Assembly: GCF_001648475.1 (NCBI RefSeq)
Contig: NZ_LXSQ01000006.1
Span: 1 to 64,000 of the forward strand
Direction of reading: 5' to 3'
DNA: 64,000 nt
Source of the DNA: Eikenella halliae
GTDB lineage: Bacteria; Pseudomonadota; Gammaproteobacteria; Burkholderiales; Neisseriaceae
Part shown: positions 26,338 through 33,929 of the stretch, piece after piece
How the letters are laid out: every line of letters begins with the position of its first letter
Numbering within the stretch: the stretch's first letter is position 1
Notes under the pieces: model-generated
The model's database searches: none
The model's input: only the letters and a program-made list of their open reading frames with translations
Told to the model about the DNA's origin: nothing
Made by a program: the position numbers and the translations under genes

Positions 26338-26366
26338 AAAGGCTACCTGAAATTTTCAGGTAGCCT
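26338..26366. repeat. DUS hairpin
   Basis: AAAGGCTACCTGAAA is directly followed by TTTTCAGGTAGCCT, a nearly loopless stem 45 nt upstream of a small gene. Confidence 0.65.
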
Positions 26367-26411
26367 CTGCACACACTCCTCCAGTTAAACACCCTCCCCC
26401 AATCCGACGCC

Positions 26412-26855
26412 ATGAACGATTTCATCATCACCCCCTTCGAATCGGTACGCACCAACTCGGAGATGTTCCGTTTGGATGCCACGTTCGACAGCATCAACCA
26501 AGAATGGGGCGAGGCCTCAAAAATCCTAATCGACAACATCCTGCGCCAAACCACCGAATACCGTTCCGCCTGCGAGCTGATATATGAAAATCAGGGCAAA
26601 ACGCTGAAGGCCGTTGTATGCAACAAACACACCAATCCCACGCTAAACGGCCTGCCCGTGTTCTCTGCCGAGAGCATTGCCGCCTGGAAAGAACAATACG
26701 ATTATGTGGAGGATAAATACTATCTCACCATTCCCGACTTGGGCGTGTGCATCGGCGGCATGAGCGGCAAGCAAATCCCCAAAGGCGAAGACCGGCTGGT
26801 CATTGTGTTTGCACGCAGCAAGATTGAGTATAACAAAATGTTTGTTCAGGTATAG
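26412..26855 (+). CDS. Hypothetical protein
   Basis: The 147-residue protein was not assigned to a family. It begins MNDFIITPFESVRTNSEMFR, is soluble in character, has two Cys (residues 56 and 71) and a C-terminal stretch DRLVIVFARSKIEYNKMFVQV. It is less GC-rich than its neighbours. It lies between the DUS hairpin and the TerC-family gene on the same strand, with 47 nt to the latter. Codon use and size suggest a real gene, but its role is unknown. Confidence 0.5.
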   Translation: MNDFIITPFESVRTNSEMFRLDATFDSINQEWGEASKILIDNILRQTTEYRSACELIYENQGKTLKAVVCNKHTNPTLNGLPVFSAESIAAWKEQYDYVEDKYYLTIPDLGVCIGGMSGKQIPKGEDRLVIVFARSKIEYNKMFVQV

Positions 26856-26902
26856 CCGGTTTTTCAGGTAGCCCGTACACACCACCATAAGGATTCCCTC
26901 CC

Positions 26903-27985
26903 ATGACCACCCATTTAGGTTTTCCGCTGGAAACCGTTGCCGTTTTCGTTGTCCTCTCTGTAGGCGCGATTGCCATCGACCTATTTGCCCACCGCAGCGA
27001 CCAGCCCATGTCGCTCAAAAGCGCCGCGCTGTGGTCGGTGTTTTGGATTGCGGTGTCACTGGCGTTCGGCAGCTATTTGTGGTTCCACCACGGCAGCGAG
27101 ACGGCCAGCCTGTTTATCACCGGCTATGCGCTGGAAAAAGTGCTGTCGGTGGACAATCTGTTTGTGATGATGGCGATTTTCGCCTGGTTCAAAGTGCCGG
27201 AAGGCTACCGCCACCGCGTGCTCTATTGGGGCATTATCGGCGCGATTGTGTTCCGCATGGTGTTTGTCGCCATCGGTACCGGCCTGCTGGCGCTGGGGCC
27301 GTATGTCGAACTGGTGTTTGCGCTGATTGTCGGCTGGACGGCGGTGATGATGCTTAAAGCCGGCGACGATGAAGACGAAAACGAAGACTACTCCGACCAC
27401 CTGGCCTACCGCTGGGTACACCGTTTCTTCCCGGTATGGCCGCGCCTCTACGGGCACAATTTCTTCCTGCACGGCCACGAGCTCACCGAAGCCTGCCGCC
27501 AAAACCCCGACGTGCGCCTCGAGCCGGCCGGCAAAGACCTGAAACATCCGGAACAACACCATCCGCAGCCGGTAAAAAAAGGCGCGCTGGTGGCCACGCC
27601 GCTGTTTTTGTGCCTGGCCGTTATCGAGATTTCCGACGTGATGTTTGCCTTCGACAGCGTGCCGGCGGTGATTGCCGTATCCAAAGAGCCGCTGATTGTG
27701 TACAGCGCCATGATGTTCGCCATCCTCGGCCTGCGCACCATGTATTTCGTGCTCGAAGCCCTGCGCGGCTATTTGGTGCACTTGGAAAAAGCCGTGGTGG
27801 CGCTGCTGTTTTTTATCGCGGCGAAGCTGGCGCTTTCCGCCTCCGCGCACCTGTTCCAACACGGCTACGAAATTTCGCCCAACGCCTCGCTGGCGGTGGT
27901 GCTGGTGGTGCTGGCCTTGGGCGTGGCTGCTTCTTTCGTGTTCCCGGAAAAAAGCAAAACAGAAGAGCCAGACAAACAGCCGTAA
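26903..27985 (+). CDS. TerC/Alx-family membrane protein
   Basis: The 360-residue polytopic protein belongs to the TerC family, linked to manganese export and metal or tellurite stress. It shows about eight to nine membrane segments and the family's acidic motifs: ALEKVLSVDNLFV in an early helix and AVIEISDVMFAFDSVPAV in a later one, whose Asp residues probably coordinate metal. The central cytoplasmic loop is long and acidic (DDEDENEDYSDH) and then His-rich (KHPEQHHPQ). Some TerC genes are preceded by a manganese riboswitch, but only 47 nt separate this gene from the previous one and none was seen. Confidence 0.88.
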   Translation: MTTHLGFPLETVAVFVVLSVGAIAIDLFAHRSDQPMSLKSAALWSVFWIAVSLAFGSYLWFHHGSETASLFITGYALEKVLSVDNLFVMMAIFAWFKVPEGYRHRVLYWGIIGAIVFRMVFVAIGTGLLALGPYVELVFALIVGWTAVMMLKAGDDEDENEDYSDHLAYRWVHRFFPVWPRLYGHNFFLHGHELTEACRQNPDVRLEPAGKDLKHPEQHHPQPVKKGALVATPLFLCLAVIEISDVMFAFDSVPAVIAVSKEPLIVYSAMMFAILGLRTMYFVLEALRGYLVHLEKAVVALLFFIAAKLALSASAHLFQHGYEISPNASLAVVLVVLALGVAASFVFPEKSKTEEPDKQP

Positions 27986-28016
27986 ACATCAAACACAGCG
28001 GCCCGCCGCAAACAAA

Positions 28017-28057
28017 TTTTCAGGTAGCCTCTCTTGCGTGTAGAGGCTACCTGAAAA
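28017..28057. terminator. Inverted DUS pair after the TerC gene
   Basis: TTTTCAGGTAGCCTCT and AGAGGCTACCTGAAAA form a 16-bp stem with a 9-nt loop. The second arm also supplies a TAG stop to the gene remnant read from the other strand. Confidence 0.7.
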
Positions 28058-28238
28058 CATTCAACTGAACACCGCTCTGTGTGATGAGCATTCTTGGAAA
28101 TGCGCAGAATTTGTCTATAAACCGCTTTTGGAATTCTGGGCGCAGAATAATTCGGCTGGAGCCCAGAATGTTGCTGTCATTTGCAATCATGATAGATTGC
28201 CCATTCTCTGCAATCAGTCTAACCGCGCAATCGCTTAG
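28047..28238 (-). pseudogene. 3' remnant of a gene split by a Correia-like element
   Basis: Directly beyond the Correia-like element the minus strand stays open for 63 codons, reading LSDCAVRLIAENGQSIMIAN and on to a TAG inside a DUS. The composition is protein-like and it continues the direction of the gene on the other side of the element. It probably is the former C-terminal part of that gene. The exact joint is uncertain because the simplest removal leaving one TA does not restore the frame. Confidence 0.5.
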
Positions 28239-28344
28239 TATAGTGAATTAAATTTAAACCAGTACAGCGTTGCCTCGCCTTGCCGTACTATCTGTACTGT
28301 CTGCGGCTCGTCGCCTTGTCCTGATTTAAATTTAATTCACTATA
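28239..28344. repeat. Correia-like element inserted in a gene
   Basis: The 106-bp element starts TATAGTGAATTAAATTTAAACC and ends with the complement GGTTTAAATTTAATTCACTATA pattern apart from a few changes. Its interior GCGTTGCCTCGCCTTGCCG and CTGCGGCTCGTCGCCTTGTC matches the element at 22,404 in opposite orientation. Ends and size fit the short form of the Neisseria Correia repeat. Confidence 0.85.
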
Positions 28345-28755
28345 AATACCAATATCTTCCGAGGCCTGCCACGCATAAAGTTTAATTTGCCTCACGCTAT
28401 CCAGGATAAATGGCTGTTCTAACTTAATAAACAAAGTTGAGCCTTTTATATCCTTTTCTGCCAATATTTTGCAATCGCGTGTATAAAAATCGCGCCAATA
28501 TAATTCTTGCAAATCGCCCCAATCCGTTGCAATGTGCACATATTGATTTTGGCATGGGAACAGCCAGCAATTGCCAGACAGTTGATCCGACATGTAGAAA
28601 TCATCTTGAGGTTCGGTTTCATCGAAGGGGTAGCGCAAAGGAGTATGGTGCTCAATGATTCGATGCGTATAAATCTCCACCACAGGCTGCCCAAGCAGAT
28701 GGCGTAATGCTTCGATAGAAGGTGCGTCAGTTAAAATCTCAAAATGTTTCATCAT
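28288..28755 (-). CDS. Hypothetical protein, C-terminus replaced by Correia-like sequence
   Basis: The present open frame has 155 residues. The first 140 or so (MMKHFEILTDAPSIEALRHL onward) look native; the last 15 or so (SELNLNQDKATSRRQYR) are translated from the repeat element and end at a stop within it. No family was recognised. Features include several Cys and aromatic clusters (GNCWLFPCQNQYVHIATDWGD). The remaining C-terminal part appears to lie beyond the element. It is more AT-rich than neighbouring genes. The product, if made, is truncated. Confidence 0.55.
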   Translation of the reverse strand: MMKHFEILTDAPSIEALRHLLGQPVVEIYTHRIIEHHTPLRYPFDETEPQDDFYMSDQLSGNCWLFPCQNQYVHIATDWGDLQELYWRDFYTRDCKILAEKDIKGSTLFIKLEQPFILDSVRQIKLYAWQASEDIGIYSELNLNQDKATSRRQYR

Positions 28756-28773
28756 TGATATCTCGTGCGAAAT

Positions 28774-28806
28774 AGGCTACCTGAAAATTTCAGGTAGCCT
28801 TTTTTC
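28774..28806 (-). terminator. DUS hairpin terminator of dcd
   Basis: AGGCTACCTGAAA and TTTCAGGTAGCCT lie almost back to back, with T/A runs on the outer side, just after the dcd stop codon. Confidence 0.75.
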
Positions 28807-28818
28807 ATGCCGCCAGCC

Positions 28819-29385
28819 TTACGCCTTGGGCAGGGTAACACCGGTTTGCCCCATGTATTTGCCTTTGCGGTCTTTGTAGGAGGTTTCGCACACTTCGTCG
28901 CTCTCGAAGAAAAGGACTTGCGCCACACCTTCGCCGGCATAGATTTTGGCGGGCAGCGGCGTGGTGTTGGAGAATTCCAGCGTCACATAGCCTTCCCATT
29001 CCGGCTCGAACGGGGTTACGTTCACGATAATGCCGCAGCGGGCGTAGGTGGATTTGCCCAGGCACACGGTCAGCACGTTGCGCGGGATGCGGAAATATTC
29101 CACGGTGCGTGCCAGTGCGAAGGAGTTGGGCGGGATGATGCAGCAGTCGTCTTCCACGGTGACGAAGTTTTTCGGGTCGAAGTTTTTCGGATCGACGATG
29201 GTGCTGTTGATGTTGGTGAAGATTTTGAATTCGTTGGCGCAGCGGATGTCGTAGCCGTAGCTGGACGTGCCGTAGGAAATGATGCGGCGGCCGTCGTGTT
29301 CTTTGATTTGGTTCGGCTCGAACGGCTCAATCATGCCGTGCTGTTCGGCCATGCGGCGTATCCATTTGTCGGATTTGATGGTCAT
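28819..29385 (-). CDS. dcd: dCTP deaminase
   Basis: The 188-residue enzyme deaminates dCTP to dUTP, feeding dTTP synthesis. It starts MTIKSDKWIRRMAEQHGMIEPF and has SYGTSSYGYDIRCANEFKIF, GKSTYARCGIIVNVTPFEPEWEG with the catalytic Glu, and TLEFSNTTPLPAKIYAGEGVAQVLFFE. Length matches the family. It is flanked by DUS pairs on both sides and appears monocistronic. Confidence 0.95.
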   Translation of the reverse strand: MTIKSDKWIRRMAEQHGMIEPFEPNQIKEHDGRRIISYGTSSYGYDIRCANEFKIFTNINSTIVDPKNFDPKNFVTVEDDCCIIPPNSFALARTVEYFRIPRNVLTVCLGKSTYARCGIIVNVTPFEPEWEGYVTLEFSNTTPLPAKIYAGEGVAQVLFFESDEVCETSYKDRKGKYMGQTGVTLPKA

Positions 29386-29413
29386 GGTATTTTTCCTGGG
29401 TTGGGGTTAGTTG

Positions 29414-29453
29414 AAGGCTACCTGAAAATTTCCATTTATTCTTTCAGGTAGAC
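29414..29453. repeat. Degenerate inverted DUS pair
   Basis: AAGGCTACCTGAAAA pairs with CTTTCAGGTAGAC, in which the last bases of the second copy have changed. Confidence 0.55.
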
Positions 29454-29480
29454 AAAGGCTGTGTTGATATGGAAGGTTTT

Positions 29481-29996
29481 TTATTGCCAAGGCGAAGTGC
29501 TTCTGCCACGTCCATTCAAAATATCCCGCAGGATTTCGGGGTCGCCAGCAAGCGGTTTGCCAACCTTTTGACAGGCAATGGCGGTGCTAACCAAATAAAT
29601 AGAAGTATTTGGCTGTTTGTATAATTCGGGCAGGTTAATAGTTTCCTCCCCATCTGTGGCGGTGAAGTTGTGCACTAACCGCCCACGCCCAAAATATTGG
29701 CTATGTACCCGCATACCATATACCCGCCCCTGCCCGGTTTGGCAGTCTATTTCTACGGTCATCACGATTGATTGCCCCTTAATTGAGGGATAGCCCGGCT
29801 GATCTGTAGTGATATTAGTAACCAACGGATAGGTGATTGTGTTCGGTTTGCCGGACACAGAGGCAATGCCTTGCACACTCAAATATAACGGGTTTGCCCG
29901 TTGGGCGATTTTGATAAAGCCCGGTTCGTCAGTTTCCCCCTGGGCATGCAGGCTGCCTGAGAGTAGCAGTAAGGCTAACAATATCCTGTTCTTCAT
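29481..29996 (-). CDS. Secreted protein, paralogue A
   Basis: The 171-residue protein has a signal peptide MKNRILLALLLLSGSLHAQG with probable cleavage after HA. It is a paralogue of the next upstream gene; shared landmarks include YPLVTNIT-D-PG, KG-S-V-T-E--C-TGQG--YGM and FGRGRL-H-FT. Two conserved Cys (in IDCQTGQG and IACQKVG) probably form a disulfide. The layout resembles small periplasmic or surface adhesin-like proteins, but no family is assigned with confidence. A DUS variant (AGGCTGCCTGAG) encodes the SGSL of its signal peptide. Confidence 0.6.
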   Translation of the reverse strand: MKNRILLALLLLSGSLHAQGETDEPGFIKIAQRANPLYLSVQGIASVSGKPNTITYPLVTNITTDQPGYPSIKGQSIVMTVEIDCQTGQGRVYGMRVHSQYFGRGRLVHNFTATDGEETINLPELYKQPNTSIYLVSTAIACQKVGKPLAGDPEILRDILNGRGRSTSPWQ

Positions 29997-30026
29997 ATTT
30001 AATCCCTTTGCGGAAGATGTGTTTGG

Positions 30027-30064
30027 TTTTCAGGTAGCCCATTCACTGCAGGCTACCTGAAAAT
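30027..30064. repeat. Inverted DUS pair between the two paralogues
   Basis: TTTTCAGGTAGCCC and GCAGGCTACCTGAAAA form a stem around a short loop, just after the stop of the upstream paralogue. Confidence 0.65.
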
Positions 30065-30600
30065 TATTGCCTATGGCGAACCCGGTTTGCAGCTTGTTCG
30101 CGTTCGATAATATCTTGAATATTTTGGAGCACATCAGGTGTACCGCCAAGCGGCTTCCCTACTGTGGAACAGGCCACAACGGCAGCCAGCAGATAGGTAG
30201 TAATAGCTGGTTGGCTGTGCAAATTGGGCAAGCTAGCATCTCGCTCCCACTGTAAACCAGTAAAATCATGTGTCAGCCTGCCCCGGCCGAAATGCTCGCT
30301 ATACATTTTCATACCATATGTCTTACCCTGTCCTGTACGACAGTTCATCTCCATTGTAACCACCACGGAAGAGCCTTTAGCTAGGCTGAAGCCGGGAATA
30401 TCCGCTGTGATGTTGGAAATTAACGGATAAGTAACCACATCTGGTTTCTCCGGTATTTCCGTCACCCCGATGGTGCTTATATACACGGGGTTATCCCCCT
30501 CTTTTATCTGTTCAAAACCGGGCTGGTGGTTGGGTTGCCCTTGGGCATACAGGCTACCTGAAAACAGCAGTAAAGCCAGTAAAGCACTTTTCCACATCAT
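30064..30600 (-). CDS. Secreted protein, paralogue B
   Basis: The 178-residue protein has a signal peptide MMWKSALLALLLFSGSLYAQ and is clearly homologous to the next downstream gene, sharing YPLISNIT-DIPG, MNCRTGQGKTYGM, FGRGRLTHDFT and VACSTVGKPLGG. Two Cys are conserved. A canonical DUS is embedded in the signal peptide region and encodes FSGSL. The tandem pair suggests a local duplication followed by divergence, with a DUS pair between the copies. Function is unknown; export to the periplasm or surface is inferred from the signal. Confidence 0.6.
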   Translation of the reverse strand: MMWKSALLALLLFSGSLYAQGQPNHQPGFEQIKEGDNPVYISTIGVTEIPEKPDVVTYPLISNITADIPGFSLAKGSSVVVTMEMNCRTGQGKTYGMKMYSEHFGRGRLTHDFTGLQWERDASLPNLHSQPAITTYLLAAVVACSTVGKPLGGTPDVLQNIQDIIEREQAANRVRHRQ

Positions 30601-30627
30601 CCTCTTTCCTTTTTATGTTTCCTACTG

Positions 30628-30666
30628 TTTTCAGGTAGCCTTTGGGAGACGCAGGCTACCTGAAAA
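30628..30666. terminator. Inverted DUS pair after rdgC
   Basis: TTTTCAGGTAGCCT and AGGCTACCTGAAAAA form a stem around a 14-nt loop just beyond the rdgC stop codon. Confidence 0.65.
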
Positions 30667-30674
30667 ACCGGCGT

Positions 30675-31574
30675 TTAATCCTGCCAGCCGCCCAGAAGCG
30701 ATACCAATTCCTGCAACAGGGCGGAGAGTGCTTCGGCCATCAGGATTTGCGAGGCAAAGGCCAGGCTGGCGGCATCGTCGCCGTGGCTTTCGGCCTCTTC
30801 CTGCAATACATCAAGATATTGGATGCGTTTGAGCGTGAAGTCTTGGGTGAGCACGAAGGCAATCTGCTCGCGCCACACGAGGCCGAGCTGGGTCACGGTT
30901 TTGCCGGTTTTCACGTGCTGCACCACTTCGTCGGCGGTCAAATCTTGTTTCGACACGCGAACGGTGGGCGCGGCATCGCCCGTGCCTTTGAGTTCGCACA
31001 TATCGTCCAACTCAAAACCGCCACCGCACGCACCTTGCAGCAGCCATTCGGTCATCAGCGAAGAGGGCGATTGTTTGGTGTTCGGCAGCTTGGCTTCGAG
31101 CCCGCCCAAGGCTTCGCGCAGCTTGGCCAGCAGGTTTTCCGCACGGGTGGCCGAGGCCTGGTTCACCAGCAGGAAGCCGCTGCGCGTGTCGCACACGGCC
31201 TGCGTTCTGCTGCTGCGGGTGAAGGCGCGGGGCAGCAGGTCGTCCGTAATTTGTTCTTTGAGCTCCTGCTTTTCTTTGCGCCCCACGGTGCGCACTTCGG
31301 CTTCTTGGATTTCGGCGATTTTGTCGTCCAAAATCTCGCGGATTACCCCGGCGGGCAGCACTTTTTCGGATTTTTTCAGCGCCACGCTCCAAGTGAAATC
31401 GGCGGGGAACACCAATTCCGGCGAAAATCCTTCCGGCGGGGCAAAGCCTTCGCCAAACCAGTCCAAACCCTGCGGCGGGGCAAATTCGGCCTCTTGCAGC
31501 TTGGCGGACAGGGTTTCCAAATCCGGCAGTTTGTCTTTGTTTAGGGGATAAAAGCTGACTTGTTTAAACCACAT
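30675..31574 (-). CDS. rdgC: Recombination-associated protein RdgC
   Basis: The 299-residue ring-forming DNA-binding protein influences RecA activity and, in Neisseria, pilin antigenic variation. It begins MWFKQVSFYPLNKDKLPDL and contains FTWSVALKKSEKVLPAGVIREILDDK, family hallmarks, and WREQIAFVLTQDFTLKRIQYLDVLQEEA near the C-terminus. The ATG giving MWFKQ is chosen over an in-frame start 9 codons upstream. It is the last host gene before the tRNA carrying the prophage. Confidence 0.93.
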   Translation of the reverse strand: MWFKQVSFYPLNKDKLPDLETLSAKLQEAEFAPPQGLDWFGEGFAPPEGFSPELVFPADFTWSVALKKSEKVLPAGVIREILDDKIAEIQEAEVRTVGRKEKQELKEQITDDLLPRAFTRSSRTQAVCDTRSGFLLVNQASATRAENLLAKLREALGGLEAKLPNTKQSPSSLMTEWLLQGACGGGFELDDMCELKGTGDAAPTVRVSKQDLTADEVVQHVKTGKTVTQLGLVWREQIAFVLTQDFTLKRIQYLDVLQEEAESHGDDAASLAFASQILMAEALSALLQELVSLLGGWQD

Positions 31575-31801
31575 TTTGCTTGCTGTTTCCGTCTGTTTCA
31601 AAGCGCGGCATTATACCGCCAATCCGGCCGGTTTGCCGTTTCCGCCACAACTCCCCGTGCAGGCTTGCTTCTGCCAAAGGCTACCTGAAAACGTGAGCTT
31701 CAATAAAGCGAACCCAGGCTGTACAAATTGAAGGCATCGCAGCTGCACGGATCAATCGCCCGCCCTCAGGCAACTTCAAAACCGCCCGCGCCCACCGCCG
31801 C

Positions 31802-31829
31802 TTGACAGCGCACTTTGCATCGGTATAAT
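31802..31829 (+). promoter_or_regulatory. Promoter of tRNA-Glu
   Basis: TTGACA and TATAAT are both perfect consensus with a 16-nt spacer, 18 nt upstream of the tRNA. Confidence 0.85.
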
Positions 31830-31847
31830 GCGCGCTCTTTCCCGCAC

Positions 31848-31923
31848 GCGCCCATCGTCTAGAGGCCTAGGACACTGCCCTTTCACGGCGGCAACCGGGG
31901 TTCGAATCCCCGTGGGCGTGCCA
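31848..31923 (+). tRNA. tRNA-Glu (UUC)
   Basis: The sequence folds into a standard cloverleaf. The 7-bp acceptor GCGCCCA pairs with TGGGCGT (one G-U), the D-arm has TCTAGAGGCCTAGGACA, the anticodon loop CTTTCAC carries TTC, and the T-arm is CGGGGTTCGAATCCCCG. CCA is encoded. It is the probable integration target of the prophage beginning just downstream. Confidence 0.97.
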
Positions 31924-31929
31924 GTTTCT

Positions 31930-31972
31930 ATTAGCCTGCAACCTGAAAAAGGTGCGGGCTAATTTCATTTTA
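31930..31972 (+). terminator. Terminator after tRNA-Glu
   Basis: ATTAGCC and GGCTAAT form the base of a stem with further GCA/TGC and ACC/GGT pairs above, followed by TTCATTTTATCTTT. Confidence 0.65.
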
Positions 31973-32141
31973 TCTTTATAATTCAATCGCATCTTTCAAT
32001 TATTGGCTATTCATAGCCTGCTCTTGCTTTACCTCTCATTTGTGCTTTTTTGTTTCTGTTTTGCTCTGTTTGTGCCTATAATTGCAACGGATTTGCAACG
32101 CAATTTGCAACAGCGTTGCAACGGCTCGGAGGTAAAAAGCA

Positions 32142-33152
32142 ATGGCATCTATCCGCAAAAAATCTAACGGTATGTGGTTGGCGCAGGTGCGGCGGGTGGC
32201 TCGGGATGGGCTGCCGGCGCTAAACCGCTCGGCTTCGTTCCCGCGCAAGGCGGAGGCGGAGGCTTGGGCGGCAAAAATCGAAAATGAGTGGCGCACGCTG
32301 CGCTTTGGTGGTGCGCCGAATGTGCCGTTTGCCGATGTGCTGGAGCGGTATAAAAACGAGGTATCGGTGCACAAACACGGCTGGCGCAATGAGACTAATA
32401 TCATCAACCGCGTGCTGCGCACGCCGTTGGCGGAGGTGCGGCTGCCGCATTTGTCGGAGCTGCAGTTCCAGGCGTGGGCGGATGAGCGCAAAAAAGAGGT
32501 GAGTACGGCCACGCTGCGGCGGGAGTGGGTGTTGCTGTCTAATGTTTTGACGGTGGCATCTAAGCAATGGCGCTGGCTACCTGAAAACTTTATGCAGCGG
32601 CTGGATAAACCTGCAGATGGGCTGGCTCGCACGCAGCGGGTAACGGATGAGGATGCGGCGGCGGTGGCGTTTGCGGGCGGTTATACGCCTGACTGCGTAC
32701 CGAGCGCGCGCACGCAGCGGGCGGCGGCAGCGTTTTATTTTGCGTTGGAAACGGCGATGCGGGCGGGGGAAATTGTGATGCTGACGTGGGATTGTGTGTT
32801 TTATGATCGCCGCTATGTACATATCCCGCTTACCAAAAACGGCCACCCGCGCAATGTGCCGCTAAGTAGCAAGGCGGTGGCGATTTTGCGGCAGATGGAA
32901 ACGGTGCGCGAAAATGCTTTTGTGTTTAATATCACCAGCGGTTCGCTGGATGCGCTGTTTCGCAAGCTCAAGCGGCGCAGCTTGCTGGAAAACCTGCATT
33001 TTCATGATGCCCGGCGTGAGGCGCTGACGCGGCTGGCCAAGATATATTCGCCGATGGAGCTTGCTAAGATTTCGGGACACCGTGATTTGCGAATTTTGCT
33101 CAATACCTACTACGCGCCCACGGTGGAGGATTTGGCGGAAAAATTGGAATAA
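32142..33152 (+). CDS. int: Tyrosine-type phage integrase
   Basis: The 336-residue site-specific recombinase integrates and excises the prophage at tRNA-Glu. It has an N-terminal arm-binding region, a core-binding SAM-like domain at about residues 60-150, and a catalytic domain with Arg207 (AMRAGEIVML), Lys232, His288 and Arg291 (HDARREALTRL), His313 (SGHRDL) and nucleophile Tyr323 or Tyr324. It is transcribed toward the phage interior, convergent with the early operon. A DUS-like sequence lies in frame near residue 145. It lies 218 nt after the tRNA, with the GGAGG ribosome site 8 nt before the ATG. Confidence 0.93.
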   Translation: MASIRKKSNGMWLAQVRRVARDGLPALNRSASFPRKAEAEAWAAKIENEWRTLRFGGAPNVPFADVLERYKNEVSVHKHGWRNETNIINRVLRTPLAEVRLPHLSELQFQAWADERKKEVSTATLRREWVLLSNVLTVASKQWRWLPENFMQRLDKPADGLARTQRVTDEDAAAVAFAGGYTPDCVPSARTQRAAAAFYFALETAMRAGEIVMLTWDCVFYDRRYVHIPLTKNGHPRNVPLSSKAVAILRQMETVRENAFVFNITSGSLDALFRKLKRRSLLENLHFHDARREALTRLAKIYSPMELAKISGHRDLRILLNTYYAPTVEDLAEKLE

Positions 33153-33177
33153 GGAAAGCGGCCGATTGGCCGCTTGT

Positions 33178-33465
33178 TTATTGCTGTCTGCATGATTTGA
33201 TGTATTTTACGACGTCGCCGGCTATCCAGCGGCGGTTTTTTTTGCCGCTGCCGCGCTGGCGTTTTTCAGGGTCAACCGGCGCGGGAAAATCGGGGCGGCA
33301 GACGATTTTGTTGTAGGTGTGGCTGTAGGAATAATTCATCATTTCCGCAATATCAGCGGTATCGATCAGGATGGCCGAATCTTCGGTGAGTCCGGCCAGC
33401 CTGCCGCGCTGCTGATTGTTGTGCAGCTCCTGCACCATTGATAGGATGGTTTTAATCTCGTTCAT
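33178..33465 (-). CDS. Putative excisionase / small helix-turn-helix protein
   Basis: The 95-residue basic protein has a predicted helix-turn-helix at about residues 35-60 (DTADIAEMMNYSYSHTYNKIV), then a wing with FPAPVDPEKRQRGSGKKNRRW and a last helix. This layout is that of AlpA/Xis-like DNA-binding proteins. It is the last gene of the leftward operon and lies next to the convergent integrase, a common place for xis. The assignment as excisionase is inferred from position. It overlaps the next upstream gene by 4 nt (ATGA). Confidence 0.6.
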   Translation of the reverse strand: MNEIKTILSMVQELHNNQQRGRLAGLTEDSAILIDTADIAEMMNYSYSHTYNKIVCRPDFPAPVDPEKRQRGSGKKNRRWIAGDVVKYIKSCRQQ

Positions 33466-33929
33466 GTTTTACCTCTAGTTCCGCCGCGCTGGATGTGATC
33501 GGGTATGTGGGGTGGTGCTGGCGATTTAATTGGTTGCCAGTGAGTAATGTTTTGGACAGATAAGGACGGGTACATCATGGAGTCTCCCCAAACATATTCT
33601 CCCGTTTCCTGGTCTAAACATCGGTAGGCAATCATAACTGCCGGAACAACTGGACTAAATTTCGATAGCGGATTTGGATAAATAAAATATCTTTGATTAG
33701 TGCCCAAAGAGCCTTTGGACATTAATTTTGGATCATCTTCAGGCAGGCTATCCTCCACGCTTATCCATTCGGATTGCGCGGCTTTGGCTTGCCAGCCTTC
33801 CCATTTGTACTGTGTGCCGAGGCGGCTGTATTCGTCGCCTACTCGTTCCGTTTGCGGGTTAGTTGGATATAGCTCGGCCATCCATGCCTCAAACGCCAGG
33901 CGCTCTTGTTCGATTCTTTCAGGTGTCAT
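33462..33929 (-). CDS. DUF551-containing phage protein
   Basis: The 155-residue protein has an N-terminal segment MTPERIEQERLAFEAWMAEL that resembles the start of many phage early proteins, and a C-terminal DUF551-type domain bracketed by SEWISVEDSLPEDD and ITHWQPIKSPAPP. Function is unknown. The ATG at 33929 overlaps the methyltransferase stop by 4 nt, so translation is probably coupled; an alternative start 9 codons upstream lies inside the previous gene. Confidence 0.65.
   Translation of the reverse strand: MTPERIEQERLAFEAWMAELYPTNPQTERVGDEYSRLGTQYKWEGWQAKAAQSEWISVEDSLPEDDPKLMSKGSLGTNQRYFIYPNPLSKFSPVVPAVMIAYRCLDQETGEYVWGDSMMYPSLSVQNITHWQPIKSPAPPHIPDHIQRGGTRGKT

Noticed and set aside
26856..26902. 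Search for a manganese (yybP-ykoY) riboswitch before the TerC-family gene
   Set aside because: The gap is only 47 nt and contains a DUS and a ribosome site; there is no room for the riboswitch and no matching sequence.
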